From M55B157 sp964626275 (GTDB taxonomy: Bacteria > Actinomycetota > Actinomycetes > S36-B12), in contig CAZVCZ010000008.1 of the NCBI GenBank assembly GCA_964626275.1, forward strand, positions 1 through 31,918: DNA of 31,918 nt, written 5' to 3'. Below, in pieces: positions 8,105 through 15,061 of this stretch. Numbering within the stretch: the first letter of the stretch is position 1; each line of letters starts with the position of its first letter. The notes under the pieces were generated by a model. The model searched no databases and was not told the origin of the DNA. It saw nothing but the letters and a program-made list of their open reading frames with translations. Position numbers and translations under genes: made by a program.

Positions 8105-8845
8105 TCAGGGGTGGTCGACGTGCTCGACGGCAGGCTCGTCCTCCAGTGTGGCGACGGTCGCATCATCGGGACGGGCAGGAACGAAGCGGTAGCCGACATT
8201 GCGGACCGTGCCGATGAGGGCCTCGTGCTCGGGGCCGAGTTTGGCGCGCAGTCGTCGCACGTGGACATCGACGGTGCGTGTTCCACCGAAGTAGTCATAG
8301 CCCCAGACCTCCGACAGCAACTGCGGTCGGGTGAAGACCCGTCCGGGGTGCTGGGCGAGGAACCGCAGCAGTTCGAACTCCTTGTAGGTGAGGTCGAGGG
8401 CGCGACCGCGGATGCGGGAGCTGTAGCCGGCTTCATCGATGGTGAGATCGCCGCAGCGGATCTCCGACGGCGTGCTGGGAGCGGAGTCGAGGCTCGCGCC
8501 CAGTCGGGCGATGTTGACGCGCAGCCGGGCCTCGACCTCGGCCGGACCAGAGGTATCGAGGACGAAATCGTCGACCCCCCAGTCGTGCTGGAGGGCCGCC
8601 GCTCCGCCTTCGGTGAGCACCACGATCACGGGGATATCCACCCCGGTTTGGCGCATCAGGCGCGTGAGGCTGCGGACCTGCGGGAGTTCGCGGCGCCCAT
8701 CGACGAGGACGGCATCGGCATCGGGACTGTCGATGAGGGCGGTCGCCTGCGCGGGCAGCACTCGGACCTGGTGGGTCAGCAGCCCGAGAGCGGGGAGCAC
8801 CTCGGTCGAGGGCTCCGTGGCCTGGGTCAACAGCAACAGGCGCAT
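8105..8845 (-). CDS. glnR: GlnR-type orphan OmpR-family response regulator
   Basis: This 246-residue regulator has an N-terminal receiver-like domain and a C-terminal winged helix. The DNA-binding domain (LTYKEFELLRFLAQHPGRVF, then GTRTVDVHVRRLRAKLGPE and TVRNVGYRF) is nearly the mycobacterial GlnR sequence as I remember it. The receiver starts MRLLLLTQ, without the acidic pair of a normal phosphorylation pocket, but keeps an Asp in AVLVDGRRELPQVRSL. GlnR proteins act without a cognate kinase and control nitrogen assimilation genes. No kinase gene is adjacent. The ATG at 8845 has no Shine-Dalgarno sequence; a TATCCT hexamer ends six bases upstream, implying a leaderless mRNA. It is followed by mshD after five bases. 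Confidence 0.93.
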   Translation of the reverse strand: MRLLLLTQATEPSTEVLPALGLLTHQVRVLPAQATALIDSPDADAVLVDGRRELPQVRSLTRLMRQTGVDIPVIVVLTEGGAAALQHDWGVDDFVLDTSGPAEVEARLRVNIARLGASLDSAPSTPSEIRCGDLTIDEAGYSSRIRGRALDLTYKEFELLRFLAQHPGRVFTRPQLLSEVWGYDYFGGTRTVDVHVRRLRAKLGPEHEALIGTVRNVGYRFVPARPDDATVATLEDEPAVEHVDHP

Positions 8846-8851
8846 CTGTCG

Positions 8852-8896
8852 AGGATAGTGGGTGGGTCCTCACCGACTTCAGGGGCGCGGAAGGAT
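8852..8896. promoter_or_regulatory. Divergent promoter region, glnR / hydrolase
   Basis: The 58-base gap between the two divergent genes holds a -10-like element for each. On the minus strand TATCCT (8857-8852) ends six bases before the glnR ATG. On the plus strand the weaker AAGGAT (8891-8896) ends seven bases before GTG 8904. Both fit leaderless transcription. I saw no clear -35 elements. Confidence 0.5.
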
Positions 8897-8903
8897 GGGC
8901 TCC

Positions 8904-9698
8904 GTGACGACCCGACGACACGTCGACCCCCCGGTCCGGCTGCGCGAGGCCACGCTGAAGACCCGGGATGGGCTGTCCATCTCCGCGGCGCACCTGCCGT
9001 CGCTGGATGACACCACCACCGGGATCGTCGTCATCCACGGCTTCGGCGGATCCTGGCGACAGGAGCGGGTCCTGCGCGTGATGGAGCACCTCGGCGAACA
9101 CGGCGGGGTAATCGGCCTCGACATGCGCGGCCACGGCCGATCCGAGGGAGCGACCACCCTGGCCCACGATGAACCTCTGGATGTCGAGGCTGCCGCGCGA
9201 TGGGCGCGGGATCTCGGCTATGACCGGGTCGTCACGGTCGGATTCTCGATGGGGGGAGCCGTCGCGCTTCGTCATGCGGGACTGATCCCCCGCGGGCCCG
9301 AAGCGGGCGGCACCGATGCCGTGGTGTCGGTGAGCGCACCTGCCTTCTGGTACTACCGCGGCACTCCGCCGATGCGCTGGCTGCACCGCGCGGTGATGAA
9401 CCCGCTGGGCCGGGGCTATCTGCGCGCCGCCATGGGCACCCGCGTCGATCCGACCCCCTGGCCGGAGCCAGGGCCCCTTCCGCCGGTGGGGGCGCTCGCG
9501 CTCGCGCGTGAACGGGGCCTGCCGGTGCTCATCGTCCATGGTGATGCGGATGCCTTCTTCCCCCTCGAGCATCCCGAGGCGCTCGCGGGCGCGGCACCGG
9601 GTGTGCAGACATGGATCGAGCCCGGCTTCGGCCACGCAGAGGGTGCGATCGAGATCGACCTGCTGCGCCGGATCGGCGCGTGGACGGCTGATCAGTAG
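8904..9698 (+). CDS. Alpha/beta hydrolase
   Basis: This 264-residue cytoplasmic alpha/beta-hydrolase has an oxyanion-hole segment VIHGFGGSW (residues 43-51) and the nucleophile elbow GFSMGG with Ser115. The likely acid is the Asp in IVHGDADAFF and the catalytic His lies in GFGHAEG near the C-terminus. The DMRGHGRSEG segment is typical of the family. The substrate cannot be predicted. Three in-frame starts exist: ATG 8862, ATG 8895 and GTG 8904. GTG 8904 is chosen because the hexamer AAGGAT ends seven bases upstream, and GGAAGG could equally serve as a ribosome site. ATG 8895 would add only three residues. It is transcribed away from glnR and stands alone. Confidence 0.85.
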   Translation: MTTRRHVDPPVRLREATLKTRDGLSISAAHLPSLDDTTTGIVVIHGFGGSWRQERVLRVMEHLGEHGGVIGLDMRGHGRSEGATTLAHDEPLDVEAAARWARDLGYDRVVTVGFSMGGAVALRHAGLIPRGPEAGGTDAVVSVSAPAFWYYRGTPPMRWLHRAVMNPLGRGYLRAAMGTRVDPTPWPEPGPLPPVGALALARERGLPVLIVHGDADAFFPLEHPEALAGAAPGVQTWIEPGFGHAEGAIEIDLLRRIGAWTADQ

Positions 9699-9715
9699 GG
9701 GAGAGGTCGGCCCGG

Positions 9716-9721
9716 TAGGCT
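9716..9721 (+). promoter_or_regulatory. -10 element for a leaderless transcript of the 33-aa gene
   Basis: TAGGCT ends exactly seven bases before GTG 9729. The same hexamer and spacing occur before other genes in the window. There is no Shine-Dalgarno sequence between it and the start. Confidence 0.6.
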
Positions 9722-9728
9722 GAGCAAC

Positions 9729-9830
9729 GTGCTGGAGATCGTCTACACCGGACTGCTCGTGCTGGCCATCGTGTTCATCACCTGGTTCGCCGGCTACGTC
9801 GTCTACAAGCTGTACAAGGGCCAGGGCTGA
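9729..9830 (+). CDS. 33-residue single-pass membrane peptide
   Basis: This short gene reads MLEIVYTGLLVLAIVF, continues through ITWFAGYVVY and ends KLYKGQG. One hydrophobic helix spans about residues 6-26, and the short C-terminal tail is positive, so an N-out/C-in orientation is likely. The GTG start is supported by the TAGGCT hexamer seven bases upstream and the stop lies eight bases before the nitrobindin-like gene, which suggests one transcript. I do not recognise a named family. It is too short for ordinary gene finders. The unbroken helix followed by a basic end, together with its own promoter, makes it more likely real than chance. Confidence 0.68.
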   Translation: MLEIVYTGLLVLAIVFITWFAGYVVYKLYKGQG

Positions 9831-9838
9831 GCCGCCCC

Positions 9839-10378
9839 ATGCCCCCGCTTCCCTCGAGCCTGCCGGAGGAACTGCTCCCGCTGTCCTGGCTGATTGGGCG
9901 CTGGGCCGGTGTGGGGCTCGGGCAGTACCCCACGATCGAGGATTTCCGCTTCGGCCAGGAGGTCTCCTTCTCCACCGACGGTCGGCCATTCCTGTTCTAC
10001 GCCTCCCGCAGTTGGTTGCTCGACGAGGACGGCGAGCGCATCCGACCGCTGGGTACCGAGACCGGCTATTGGCGGCCCCGCCCGGACAATGAGCTCGAGG
10101 TCACCCTCGCCCACCCCACCGGTTTCGCCGAGATCTGGGTGGGAAGCGTCGAAGTGCTCGGTCTCGCCGATGCGGCCATCACGTCCGCGCGAGCGACGCT
10201 GCGCACCGATGTCGTGGCGCGAACGGCGAGCGCGAAGCCCTATGAGTCTGGCGAGCGCCTCTATGGCCTGGTCAACGGCGAGTTGATGTGGACCTTCGAT
10301 ATGGCGGCCATGGGCGAGTCGATGGGCAATCATCTGTCTGCCCGGTTGAAGCCCGCGGACGCCGAGTCCGACGCCTAG
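9839..10378 (+). CDS. Nitrobindin-like (FABP-fold) heme-binding protein
   Basis: This 179-residue single-domain beta-barrel protein is related to nitrobindin and mycobacterial Rv2717c. The family signature GxWxGxG appears as GRWAGVGLG near residue 20. The segment LGTETGYWRP, the strands ending in ELEVTLAHPTGFAEIWVG, and a C-terminal GNHLSARL, whose His would be the proximal heme ligand, all fit. Nitrobindins bind ferric heme and react with NO or peroxynitrite; the exact job in actinobacteria is unsettled. It lies eight bases after the 33-aa membrane gene and 14 bases before a Fur-family gene, a metal/heme context. ATG 9839 is the only sensible start. Confidence 0.87.
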   Translation: MPPLPSSLPEELLPLSWLIGRWAGVGLGQYPTIEDFRFGQEVSFSTDGRPFLFYASRSWLLDEDGERIRPLGTETGYWRPRPDNELEVTLAHPTGFAEIWVGSVEVLGLADAAITSARATLRTDVVARTASAKPYESGERLYGLVNGELMWTFDMAAMGESMGNHLSARLKPADAESDA

Positions 10379-10392
10379 CAGGCGGTCCCGTC

Positions 10393-10854
10393 ATGCAGAC
10401 GCACGAGGATCGCGGCGATTGGGCGGAGCAACTCCGGGGGAAGGGCTACCGCATTACGCCCCAGCGCCAACTCGTCCTGCAAGCCGTCGATGAACTCGGT
10501 CATGCGACCCCGGAGGAGATCCACGCCCACGTCCAAGCCCAGGCAGCCGGGGTGAATGTGTCGACGGTCTACCGCACCCTCGAGGTTCTCGAGGGAGTAG
10601 GCCTCGTCACGCATGCGCACATCGCGCACGGATCGCCGACGTATCATTCGGTGCGCGAGGAGCAGCACGTCCATCTGGTGTGCCGGACCTGCGACTCGAT
10701 CGATTCGGTCCCCGCGAGCGAGGTCGCCGAACTACTCGACCACCTGGAGCGTGCCCAGGGCTTCACGCCGGATATCTCGCATCTCACGATCCACGGTCGA
10801 TGCGTGCATTGTCGGGAATCCACGGCTGGCCATGAGCGTTCGGAGCATGCATGA
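10393..10854 (+). CDS. Fur-family metal-responsive regulator
   Basis: This 153-residue Fur-family repressor has an N-terminal winged helix (RITPQRQLVLQAVDELGHATPEEIHAHV split over two helices, with VNVSTVYRTLEVLEGVGLV as recognition region). The dimerisation domain has the regulatory-metal histidines (HAHIAHGSPTYH, EEQHVHLVC) and two CxxC pairs (CRTC, CVHC) for structural zinc. Which metal it senses cannot be read from sequence. A Fur paralogue in a similar position in Streptomyces is the nickel regulator Nur, from memory, so Nur-like is one candidate. The start is ATG 10393; the upstream in-frame extension lies inside the nitrobindin gene. Its stop overlaps the ygfZ-like start by four bases (ATGA). 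Confidence 0.9.
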   Translation: MQTHEDRGDWAEQLRGKGYRITPQRQLVLQAVDELGHATPEEIHAHVQAQAAGVNVSTVYRTLEVLEGVGLVTHAHIAHGSPTYHSVREEQHVHLVCRTCDSIDSVPASEVAELLDHLERAQGFTPDISHLTIHGRCVHCRESTAGHERSEHA

Positions 10855-11897
10855 GCGAATCTCCGGCCTTCGGATTGCCCGGAGCCGTGCCGCCCCCGGA
10901 AGGTTCGCCGGATGAGGGGGTGCCCTGGCACTACGGCGATCCCCATGCCGAGCAGCGCCGCCTCCTCGAGGGTCGGGCGAGCGTCGACCTGTCCCACCGC
11001 GGCGTGATCGCGATCACCGGACCTGATCGATTGCCGTGGTTGCATTCCCTCACCACCCAGGCTCTCGAGGGACTGCGCGCCGGAGACACGACCGTCAGCC
11101 TCGTGCTCAGCCCCCATGGGCACGTGGAACACGAGATGCATGTCATCGACGATGGCGAGACGACCTGGCTGATCACCGAGGGTTCCGGGGTGGCTGATCT
11201 GGTCGCCTATCTGGACTCGATGCGGTTCATGCTGCGCGTCGAAGTGGTGGACGCGACAGCGGAGTGGGCGGTCGTCGGGGAGCCGATCCGCGAGGTTGAT
11301 CCGCAGGTGCCGACCTGGTTGATGCCGATCGACTTCGCCGGGCTCGGTGCCTCCGATGCCGGTGACGATCGCGGTGGCGATGCCTCGAAGTACCTCGATC
11401 ATCGGCCCAGCTCGTTTGCGGCCCGTGAGGTCCTGGTGCCGCGAGGGGAACTCCTCGACCGGCTCGGCACCGAACCTGCGGGAACGTGGGCGTGGGAGGC
11501 CCTGCGCGTTGCCGCCGCGATCCCGCGGGAGGGGATGGAGACCGACCATCGCACGCTGCCCCACGAGGTGGGCTGGATCGGGCCGGCCGTGCACCTGTCG
11601 AAGGGGTGCTATCGCGGGCAGGAGGCGATAGCCCGAGTGCACAACCTCGGGCACCCGCCCCGCCGATTGGTCTTGCTCCATCTCGATGGGGGAGCAGAAA
11701 TCCTTCCGGCGCACGGCGACACGGTGCGATCATCCGATCGCGAAGTCGGTTGGATCGCCTCCGCTGCAAGGCATTTTGAACTCGGGCCGATTGCGACAGC
11801 GGTGATCAAGCGAACGACCCCGACTGACATCGACCTCGTGGTCCAGGCCGCCGAAGGTGATATCGCCGCGGCCCAGGAGGTCGTCATCTCCGCTTGA
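10851..11897 (+). CDS. ygfZ: YgfZ/GcvT-like folate-binding protein
   Basis: This 348-residue protein of the YgfZ (IBA57-like) family helps assemble or repair iron-sulfur clusters in certain enzymes in a folate-dependent way. The diagnostic motif KGCYRGQE is at residues 251-258, with the functional Cys253. The N-terminal fold related to the T-protein of glycine cleavage is visible in DLSHRGVIAITGPDRLPWLHSL. The region near 163-183 is a Gly/Asp-rich insert, probably a loop. The ATG overlaps the stop of the Fur-family gene, so translation is coupled. An iron-linked role fits both neighbours. Confidence 0.92.
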   Translation: MSESPAFGLPGAVPPPEGSPDEGVPWHYGDPHAEQRRLLEGRASVDLSHRGVIAITGPDRLPWLHSLTTQALEGLRAGDTTVSLVLSPHGHVEHEMHVIDDGETTWLITEGSGVADLVAYLDSMRFMLRVEVVDATAEWAVVGEPIREVDPQVPTWLMPIDFAGLGASDAGDDRGGDASKYLDHRPSSFAAREVLVPRGELLDRLGTEPAGTWAWEALRVAAAIPREGMETDHRTLPHEVGWIGPAVHLSKGCYRGQEAIARVHNLGHPPRRLVLLHLDGGAEILPAHGDTVRSSDREVGWIASAARHFELGPIATAVIKRTTPTDIDLVVQAAEGDIAAAQEVVISA

Positions 11898-11901
11898 GGG
11901 A

Positions 11902-12387
11902 TCACTCCTCCGGCGGAATCTCCAGCAGGATCGTCACCGGGCCGTCGTTGACCAGGCTCACCTGCATGTCCGCTCCGAACCGCCCCGTGGCGACCTGTGC
12001 CCCTCGTCGACGAAGTTCGGTGACGAACGCCTCCACGAGGGGTTCGGCGATGTGGCCGGGTGCCGCGGCATCCCAGGTCGGCCGGCGGCCCTTGCGGGTG
12101 TCGCCGTAGAGAGTGAACTGGCTGATCACGAGCACCGGGAGCCCGAGATCTCCGGCAGAAATCTCTCGTGGCGAGCCTGGAGGGACACAGACATCAGGAT
12201 GGTGGATGCGGTCGGTCTCGAAGATGCGCAGGTCATAAGCCTTCTGCGCGAGGCGCACCGCGATGCTCTCGTCATCACCGTGCGTCACTCCCACCAGGAT
12301 CAGCAGACCCGGTCCATCGATTCGTCCGACCACCTCACCGCGGACCGAGACGCTCGCGGTGTCCACTCGCTGAACAACTGCCCGCAT
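11902..12387 (-). CDS. dtd: D-aminoacyl-tRNA deacylase
   Basis: This 161-residue enzyme hydrolyses D-amino acids wrongly attached to tRNA, and also glycyl-tRNA(Ala). The two DTD active-site motifs are present: SQFTLYGDTRKGRRP and, near the C-terminus, NDGPVTILLE. Length is usual. The start is ATG 12387 (MRAVVQRVDTASV), where every family member begins; the 12 upstream in-frame codons are discarded. A TAGCGT hexamer (12400-12395) ends seven bases before this ATG, so the mRNA is probably leaderless. It converges with ygfZ, with only four bases between stops, and diverges from the asparaginase gene. Confidence 0.95.
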   Translation of the reverse strand: MRAVVQRVDTASVSVRGEVVGRIDGPGLLILVGVTHGDDESIAVRLAQKAYDLRIFETDRIHHPDVCVPPGSPREISAGDLGLPVLVISQFTLYGDTRKGRRPTWDAAAPGHIAEPLVEAFVTELRRRGAQVATGRFGADMQVSLVNDGPVTILLEIPPEE

Positions 12388-12394
12388 TCGGTGC

Positions 12395-12419
12395 ACGCTA
12401 CCCCCGGGGCTGCCACAAT
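12395..12419. promoter_or_regulatory. Back-to-back -10 elements, dtd / asparaginase
   Basis: Within a 38-base gap, TAGCGT on the minus strand (12400-12395) serves dtd at seven bases. CACAAT on the plus strand (12414-12419) ends six bases before GTG 12426. The dtd element is strong. The second is weaker, with C instead of T at its first position. Confidence 0.5.
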
Positions 12420-12425
12420 CCACCC

Positions 12426-13376
12426 GTGCCCGGCCGCGATGACGTCATCCGCGCCGAGGTCGTGCGTGGCGGGGTCGTCGAGAGCGTTCACCACGGACAC
12501 GCGGTCGTGGTGGCGGGATCCGGAGAGGTAGTGCACTCCTGGGGCGATCCAGCTCAGCGGATCCTGCCGCGCTCGGCGCTCAAGCCCGCGCAGGCTGCCG
12601 CGATGGTGGCGTCGGGCCTCGATCTGCAGGGCGAACTACTCGCGCTGGCCGCGGCCTCCCACAGCGGAGAGCCCTTCCACCGCGAGGGTGCGGCTCGCAT
12701 CCTCGCTGACGCCGGAGTGGATCCGGAGTTTCTCGCGACACCACCTGATCTGCCGTACGACCCGGTCGAGCGGGAGGCCTATCTCGCCGCGGGCGGGATG
12801 CGTAGCCGGCTCGCCATGAACTGTTCGGGCAAGCACGCCGCGATGTTGCGAACGGCCTGCCGGAACGGCTGGTCGCTCGAGGGTTATCTGAATCCGGTTC
12901 ATCCACTGCAGCAACGCATTCGGGACACGATCACCGCGCTCGCGGGCGAGCAGCCGTGGACGACGACCGTCGATGGCTGCGGGGCACCGCTGTTCGGGGT
13001 GAGCCTGGCCGGCTTGGCTCGACTCGGTGCCGCACTCGGCACCGCGGAACTCCGGTCACCGGAGCATCAGGTGGTGACGGCGATGCGGGGCCACCCAACC
13101 TGGGTGGGCGGGACGAGGTGGGACTCGAGCACCCTGATGAGCGGACTGCCCGGAACCCTCGCGAAGGAGGGCGCGGAGGGCGTCTATCTCGTCGTGCTCG
13201 GCGATGGTCGCTCGATCGCATTGAAGATCGAGGACGGAGCCGATCGGGCGCGGCCGGTGATGATGGCGGCCATCCTCCGCTCCCTCGGGGTCGAAGCCCC
13301 CATCGTGACCCAGCAGAGCACCAGTCCGATCTGGGGTGGGGAACAGGTCGCGGGGGAGATCCGCGGTGTCTGCTGA
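12426..13376 (+). CDS. Asparaginase II family protein
   Basis: This 316-residue protein belongs to the family of Rhizobium etli-type asparaginase (AnsA-like), which is unrelated in sequence to E. coli asparaginases. Visible family segments are RSALKPAQAAAM near residue 44, AAASHSGEPFH, the Ser-Lys-containing NCSGKHAAML, the Cys-containing VDGCGAPLFGVSL and a late KEGAEGVY. The Ser/Lys and Cys residues are the conserved catalytic and zinc-site candidates. The start is GTG 12426 (MPGRDDVIRAEVVRGG); further upstream frame is antisense to dtd. The 3' end overlaps the amino-acid permease gene by 11 bases, suggesting uptake coupled to deamidation. Substrate is inferred from family. Confidence 0.87.
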   Translation: MPGRDDVIRAEVVRGGVVESVHHGHAVVVAGSGEVVHSWGDPAQRILPRSALKPAQAAAMVASGLDLQGELLALAAASHSGEPFHREGAARILADAGVDPEFLATPPDLPYDPVEREAYLAAGGMRSRLAMNCSGKHAAMLRTACRNGWSLEGYLNPVHPLQQRIRDTITALAGEQPWTTTVDGCGAPLFGVSLAGLARLGAALGTAELRSPEHQVVTAMRGHPTWVGGTRWDSSTLMSGLPGTLAKEGAEGVYLVVLGDGRSIALKIEDGADRARPVMMAAILRSLGVEAPIVTQQSTSPIWGGEQVAGEIRGVC

Positions 13377-14547
13377 GGAGCCCGACTCCCGTTTGCGACG
13401 CAGTCTCGGGTTGTCCGGCGCCGTGGTCGTCGGGGTCGGCGCGATGCTCGGCACCGGGGTCTTCGCGGTGTGGACCCCGGCTTATGCGCTCGCCGGTTCG
13501 GGTCTGCTCGTCTCCCTGCTCATCGCGGCCGGTATCGCCTCGCTCAACGCGATCTCGACGGCGCGACTCGCCGCGATCATCCCGCGAGCCGGGGGTGCCT
13601 ATGCCTATGGCCGGGAAGTCCTGGGCCGGGCGCCGGGGGTGTTGGCCGGCTACGCATTCACGTTCGGAAAATCGGCATCGGCGGGAGCGGCCGCACTCAC
13701 GATCGGGGCCTATCTCTGGCCGGAACAGTCCCGGCTGGTGGCGCTCGCCGCTATCGCGGTCGTGCTCATCCTGGATCTGCGTGGTGTGACCCGCTCCATG
13801 CGCGTGACCGCCGTCTCGATCATCATCGTGGCAGCCATCCTCGTCCTGCTCATGCTCATGTCCTGGCTCGCCACCGATGATGAAGCGATAGCCGTGGAAC
13901 CTGTTGTGGAACAGGGGATCTGGGGAATCATCGCGGGCGCAGGAGTGATGTTCGTCGCCTTCGCCGGCTATGCCCGGATCACCGTCCTCGGGGAGGAGGT
14001 GCGCCAGCCGCATCGCACGATTCCTCGCGCGGTCGCGATCTCGTTCGCCATCGTGCTCGTCATCTACGCCGCCCTCGGGGTGACCGTGGTCCTCGCCCGG
14101 GATCGCCTCGGTGATCTCGGCGATGCCGCCCTCGACACGATCGCCCGATCGGTCGGTGGTGACCCGCTGGTGTGGGCGGTGACGATCGCCGCGGTCCTCG
14201 CCGCCGGGGCTGTGCTTTTGTCCCTCATCGCTGGTGTCGGACGCACTTTGTTCGCCATGGGTGATGGTGGTGATGCGCCCCGGGCCCTGGCCGCGGTCGG
14301 GCGGACCACCGCGGTGCCGTACCGCGCGGAGATTCTTGCCGCAGTTCTTGCCGCCGCGGTCGCGCTGATCGGTGGTCTGGGTGGGGCCCTGGCCCTGTCG
14401 GGAGCCGCGATCCTCACCTACTACGCGGTGGCGCACCTCGCGGCGTGGCGCCGGTGGCCCACCTGGGGCGCCCGCGTCGTGGCCGGGATCGGACTGGTCG
14501 GCTGCCTGGGTATCGCGGCCACTCTCGTGGCTCTCACCCTCCTCTAA
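13366..14547 (+). CDS. APC-superfamily amino acid permease
   Basis: This is an integral membrane protein of about 393 residues with around 12 hydrophobic helices. The N-terminal motif LGLSGAVVVGVGAMLGTGVF is the helix-1 substrate-binding segment of the amino acid-polyamine-organocation superfamily. PRAGGAYAYGREVLG and the loop EEVRQPHRTIPRAV are also typical. Its substrate may be asparagine or aspartate, inferred only from overlap with the asparaginase gene. GTG 13366 (VSAEEPDSRLRR) is chosen because it follows a GGGGGAG ribosome site; the upstream ATG 13336 lies deeper in the asparaginase gene. It is slightly shorter than many APC permeases, and helices 11 and 12 are followed directly by the stop. 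Confidence 0.88.
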   Translation: MSAEEPDSRLRRSLGLSGAVVVGVGAMLGTGVFAVWTPAYALAGSGLLVSLLIAAGIASLNAISTARLAAIIPRAGGAYAYGREVLGRAPGVLAGYAFTFGKSASAGAAALTIGAYLWPEQSRLVALAAIAVVLILDLRGVTRSMRVTAVSIIIVAAILVLLMLMSWLATDDEAIAVEPVVEQGIWGIIAGAGVMFVAFAGYARITVLGEEVRQPHRTIPRAVAISFAIVLVIYAALGVTVVLARDRLGDLGDAALDTIARSVGGDPLVWAVTIAAVLAAGAVLLSLIAGVGRTLFAMGDGGDAPRALAAVGRTTAVPYRAEILAAVLAAAVALIGGLGGALALSGAAILTYYAVAHLAAWRRWPTWGARVVAGIGLVGCLGIAATLVALTLL

Positions 14548-14551
14548 ACCC

Positions 14552-14599
14552 AACTCCGCAACTTTCAGCACTTTTTCGCCCCTAGGGAGTTGCGGAGTT
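14552..14599 (+). terminator. 12-bp inverted repeat after the permease gene
   Basis: AACTCCGCAACT at 14552-14563 is repeated as its exact complement at 14588-14599, with a 24-base loop containing a short T-run. It starts four bases after the permease stop, so a role in ending that transcript is likely. There is no U-tract after the second arm. It could instead be a second operator for the xre gene downstream. Confidence 0.5.
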
Positions 14600-14632
14600 T
14601 GGCTTGGGTGTTTGCTGGAGTTTGCCGCTCCG

Positions 14633-14662
14633 CTTGCAATTGCAAGCAAACGGGTGCACCAT
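14633..14662 (+). promoter_or_regulatory. xre promoter overlapped by a 14-bp palindromic operator
   Basis: CTTGCAATTGCAAG at 14633-14646 is a perfect palindrome. It contains a -35-like TTGCAA (14634-14639). A 17-base spacer leads to CACCAT (14657-14662), which ends six bases before the ATG at 14669. A symmetric site on the -35 of an Xre-type gene is the classical arrangement for autorepression by the dimeric regulator. Confidence 0.6.
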
Positions 14663-14668
14663 GGAGAC

Positions 14669-15061
14669 ATGGCACGCATCGACGTCGGCGACATCGGCGG
14701 GTTCATCCGGACCCAGCGCGATGCCGCATCGATGTCGCTTCGGCAACTCGCACAGGCCTCCGGGGTCTCCAACCCCTATCTCAGCCAGATTGAGCGTGGC
14801 CTGCGCCGACCGAGCGCCGAGATGCTCGCCCGTATCGCCGGGGCTTTGCGCATCAGCGCCGAGACCCTCTACGTGCAGGCAGGCATCTTGGACCCCACTG
14901 ACGGGGATGTGACCGTCGCGAGCGCGATCGCCCGGGACACATCCTTGACCGAGAGCCAGCGGCGGACCCTGCTGGACATCTATTCCGCCTTCCAGGCCGA
15001 GAACGCTCACGACGGCGTACTCGATCCCGAGGGCACCATCGAGGAGGACACCACCCCATGA
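14669..15061 (+). CDS. Xre-family helix-turn-helix regulator (Rv0474-like)
   Basis: This is a 130-residue transcription regulator. The HTH domain covers about residues 8-65: IRTQRDAASMSLRQLAQ, then the turn and recognition helix SGVSNPYLSQIERGLRRPS, with AEMLARIAGALRISAETLY completing the five-helix fold. The C-terminal tail is acidic (PEGTIEEDTTP) and probably disordered. By position (HTH gene, Lys-rich hbhA-type gene, DUF2516) it corresponds to mycobacterial Rv0474. The start is ATG 14669, six bases after a -10-like CACCAT; the ATG at 14661 is out of frame. Its stop overlaps the next gene's ATG by four bases, so the two are coupled. A perfect palindrome over its own promoter suggests autoregulation. 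Confidence 0.88.
   Translation: MARIDVGDIGGFIRTQRDAASMSLRQLAQASGVSNPYLSQIERGLRRPSAEMLARIAGALRISAETLYVQAGILDPTDGDVTVASAIARDTSLTESQRRTLLDIYSAFQAENAHDGVLDPEGTIEEDTTP

Noticed and set aside
8433..9989. 518-codon minus-strand frame across glnR and the hydrolase
   Set aside because: It lies in a wrong frame of glnR and antisense to the hydrolase. The Pro/Arg-rich product is unlike any protein family.
12931..14772. 613-codon minus-strand open frame
   Set aside because: It is antisense to the asparaginase and permease genes, with low-complexity Arg/Asp/Gly/His-rich sequence and no motif.
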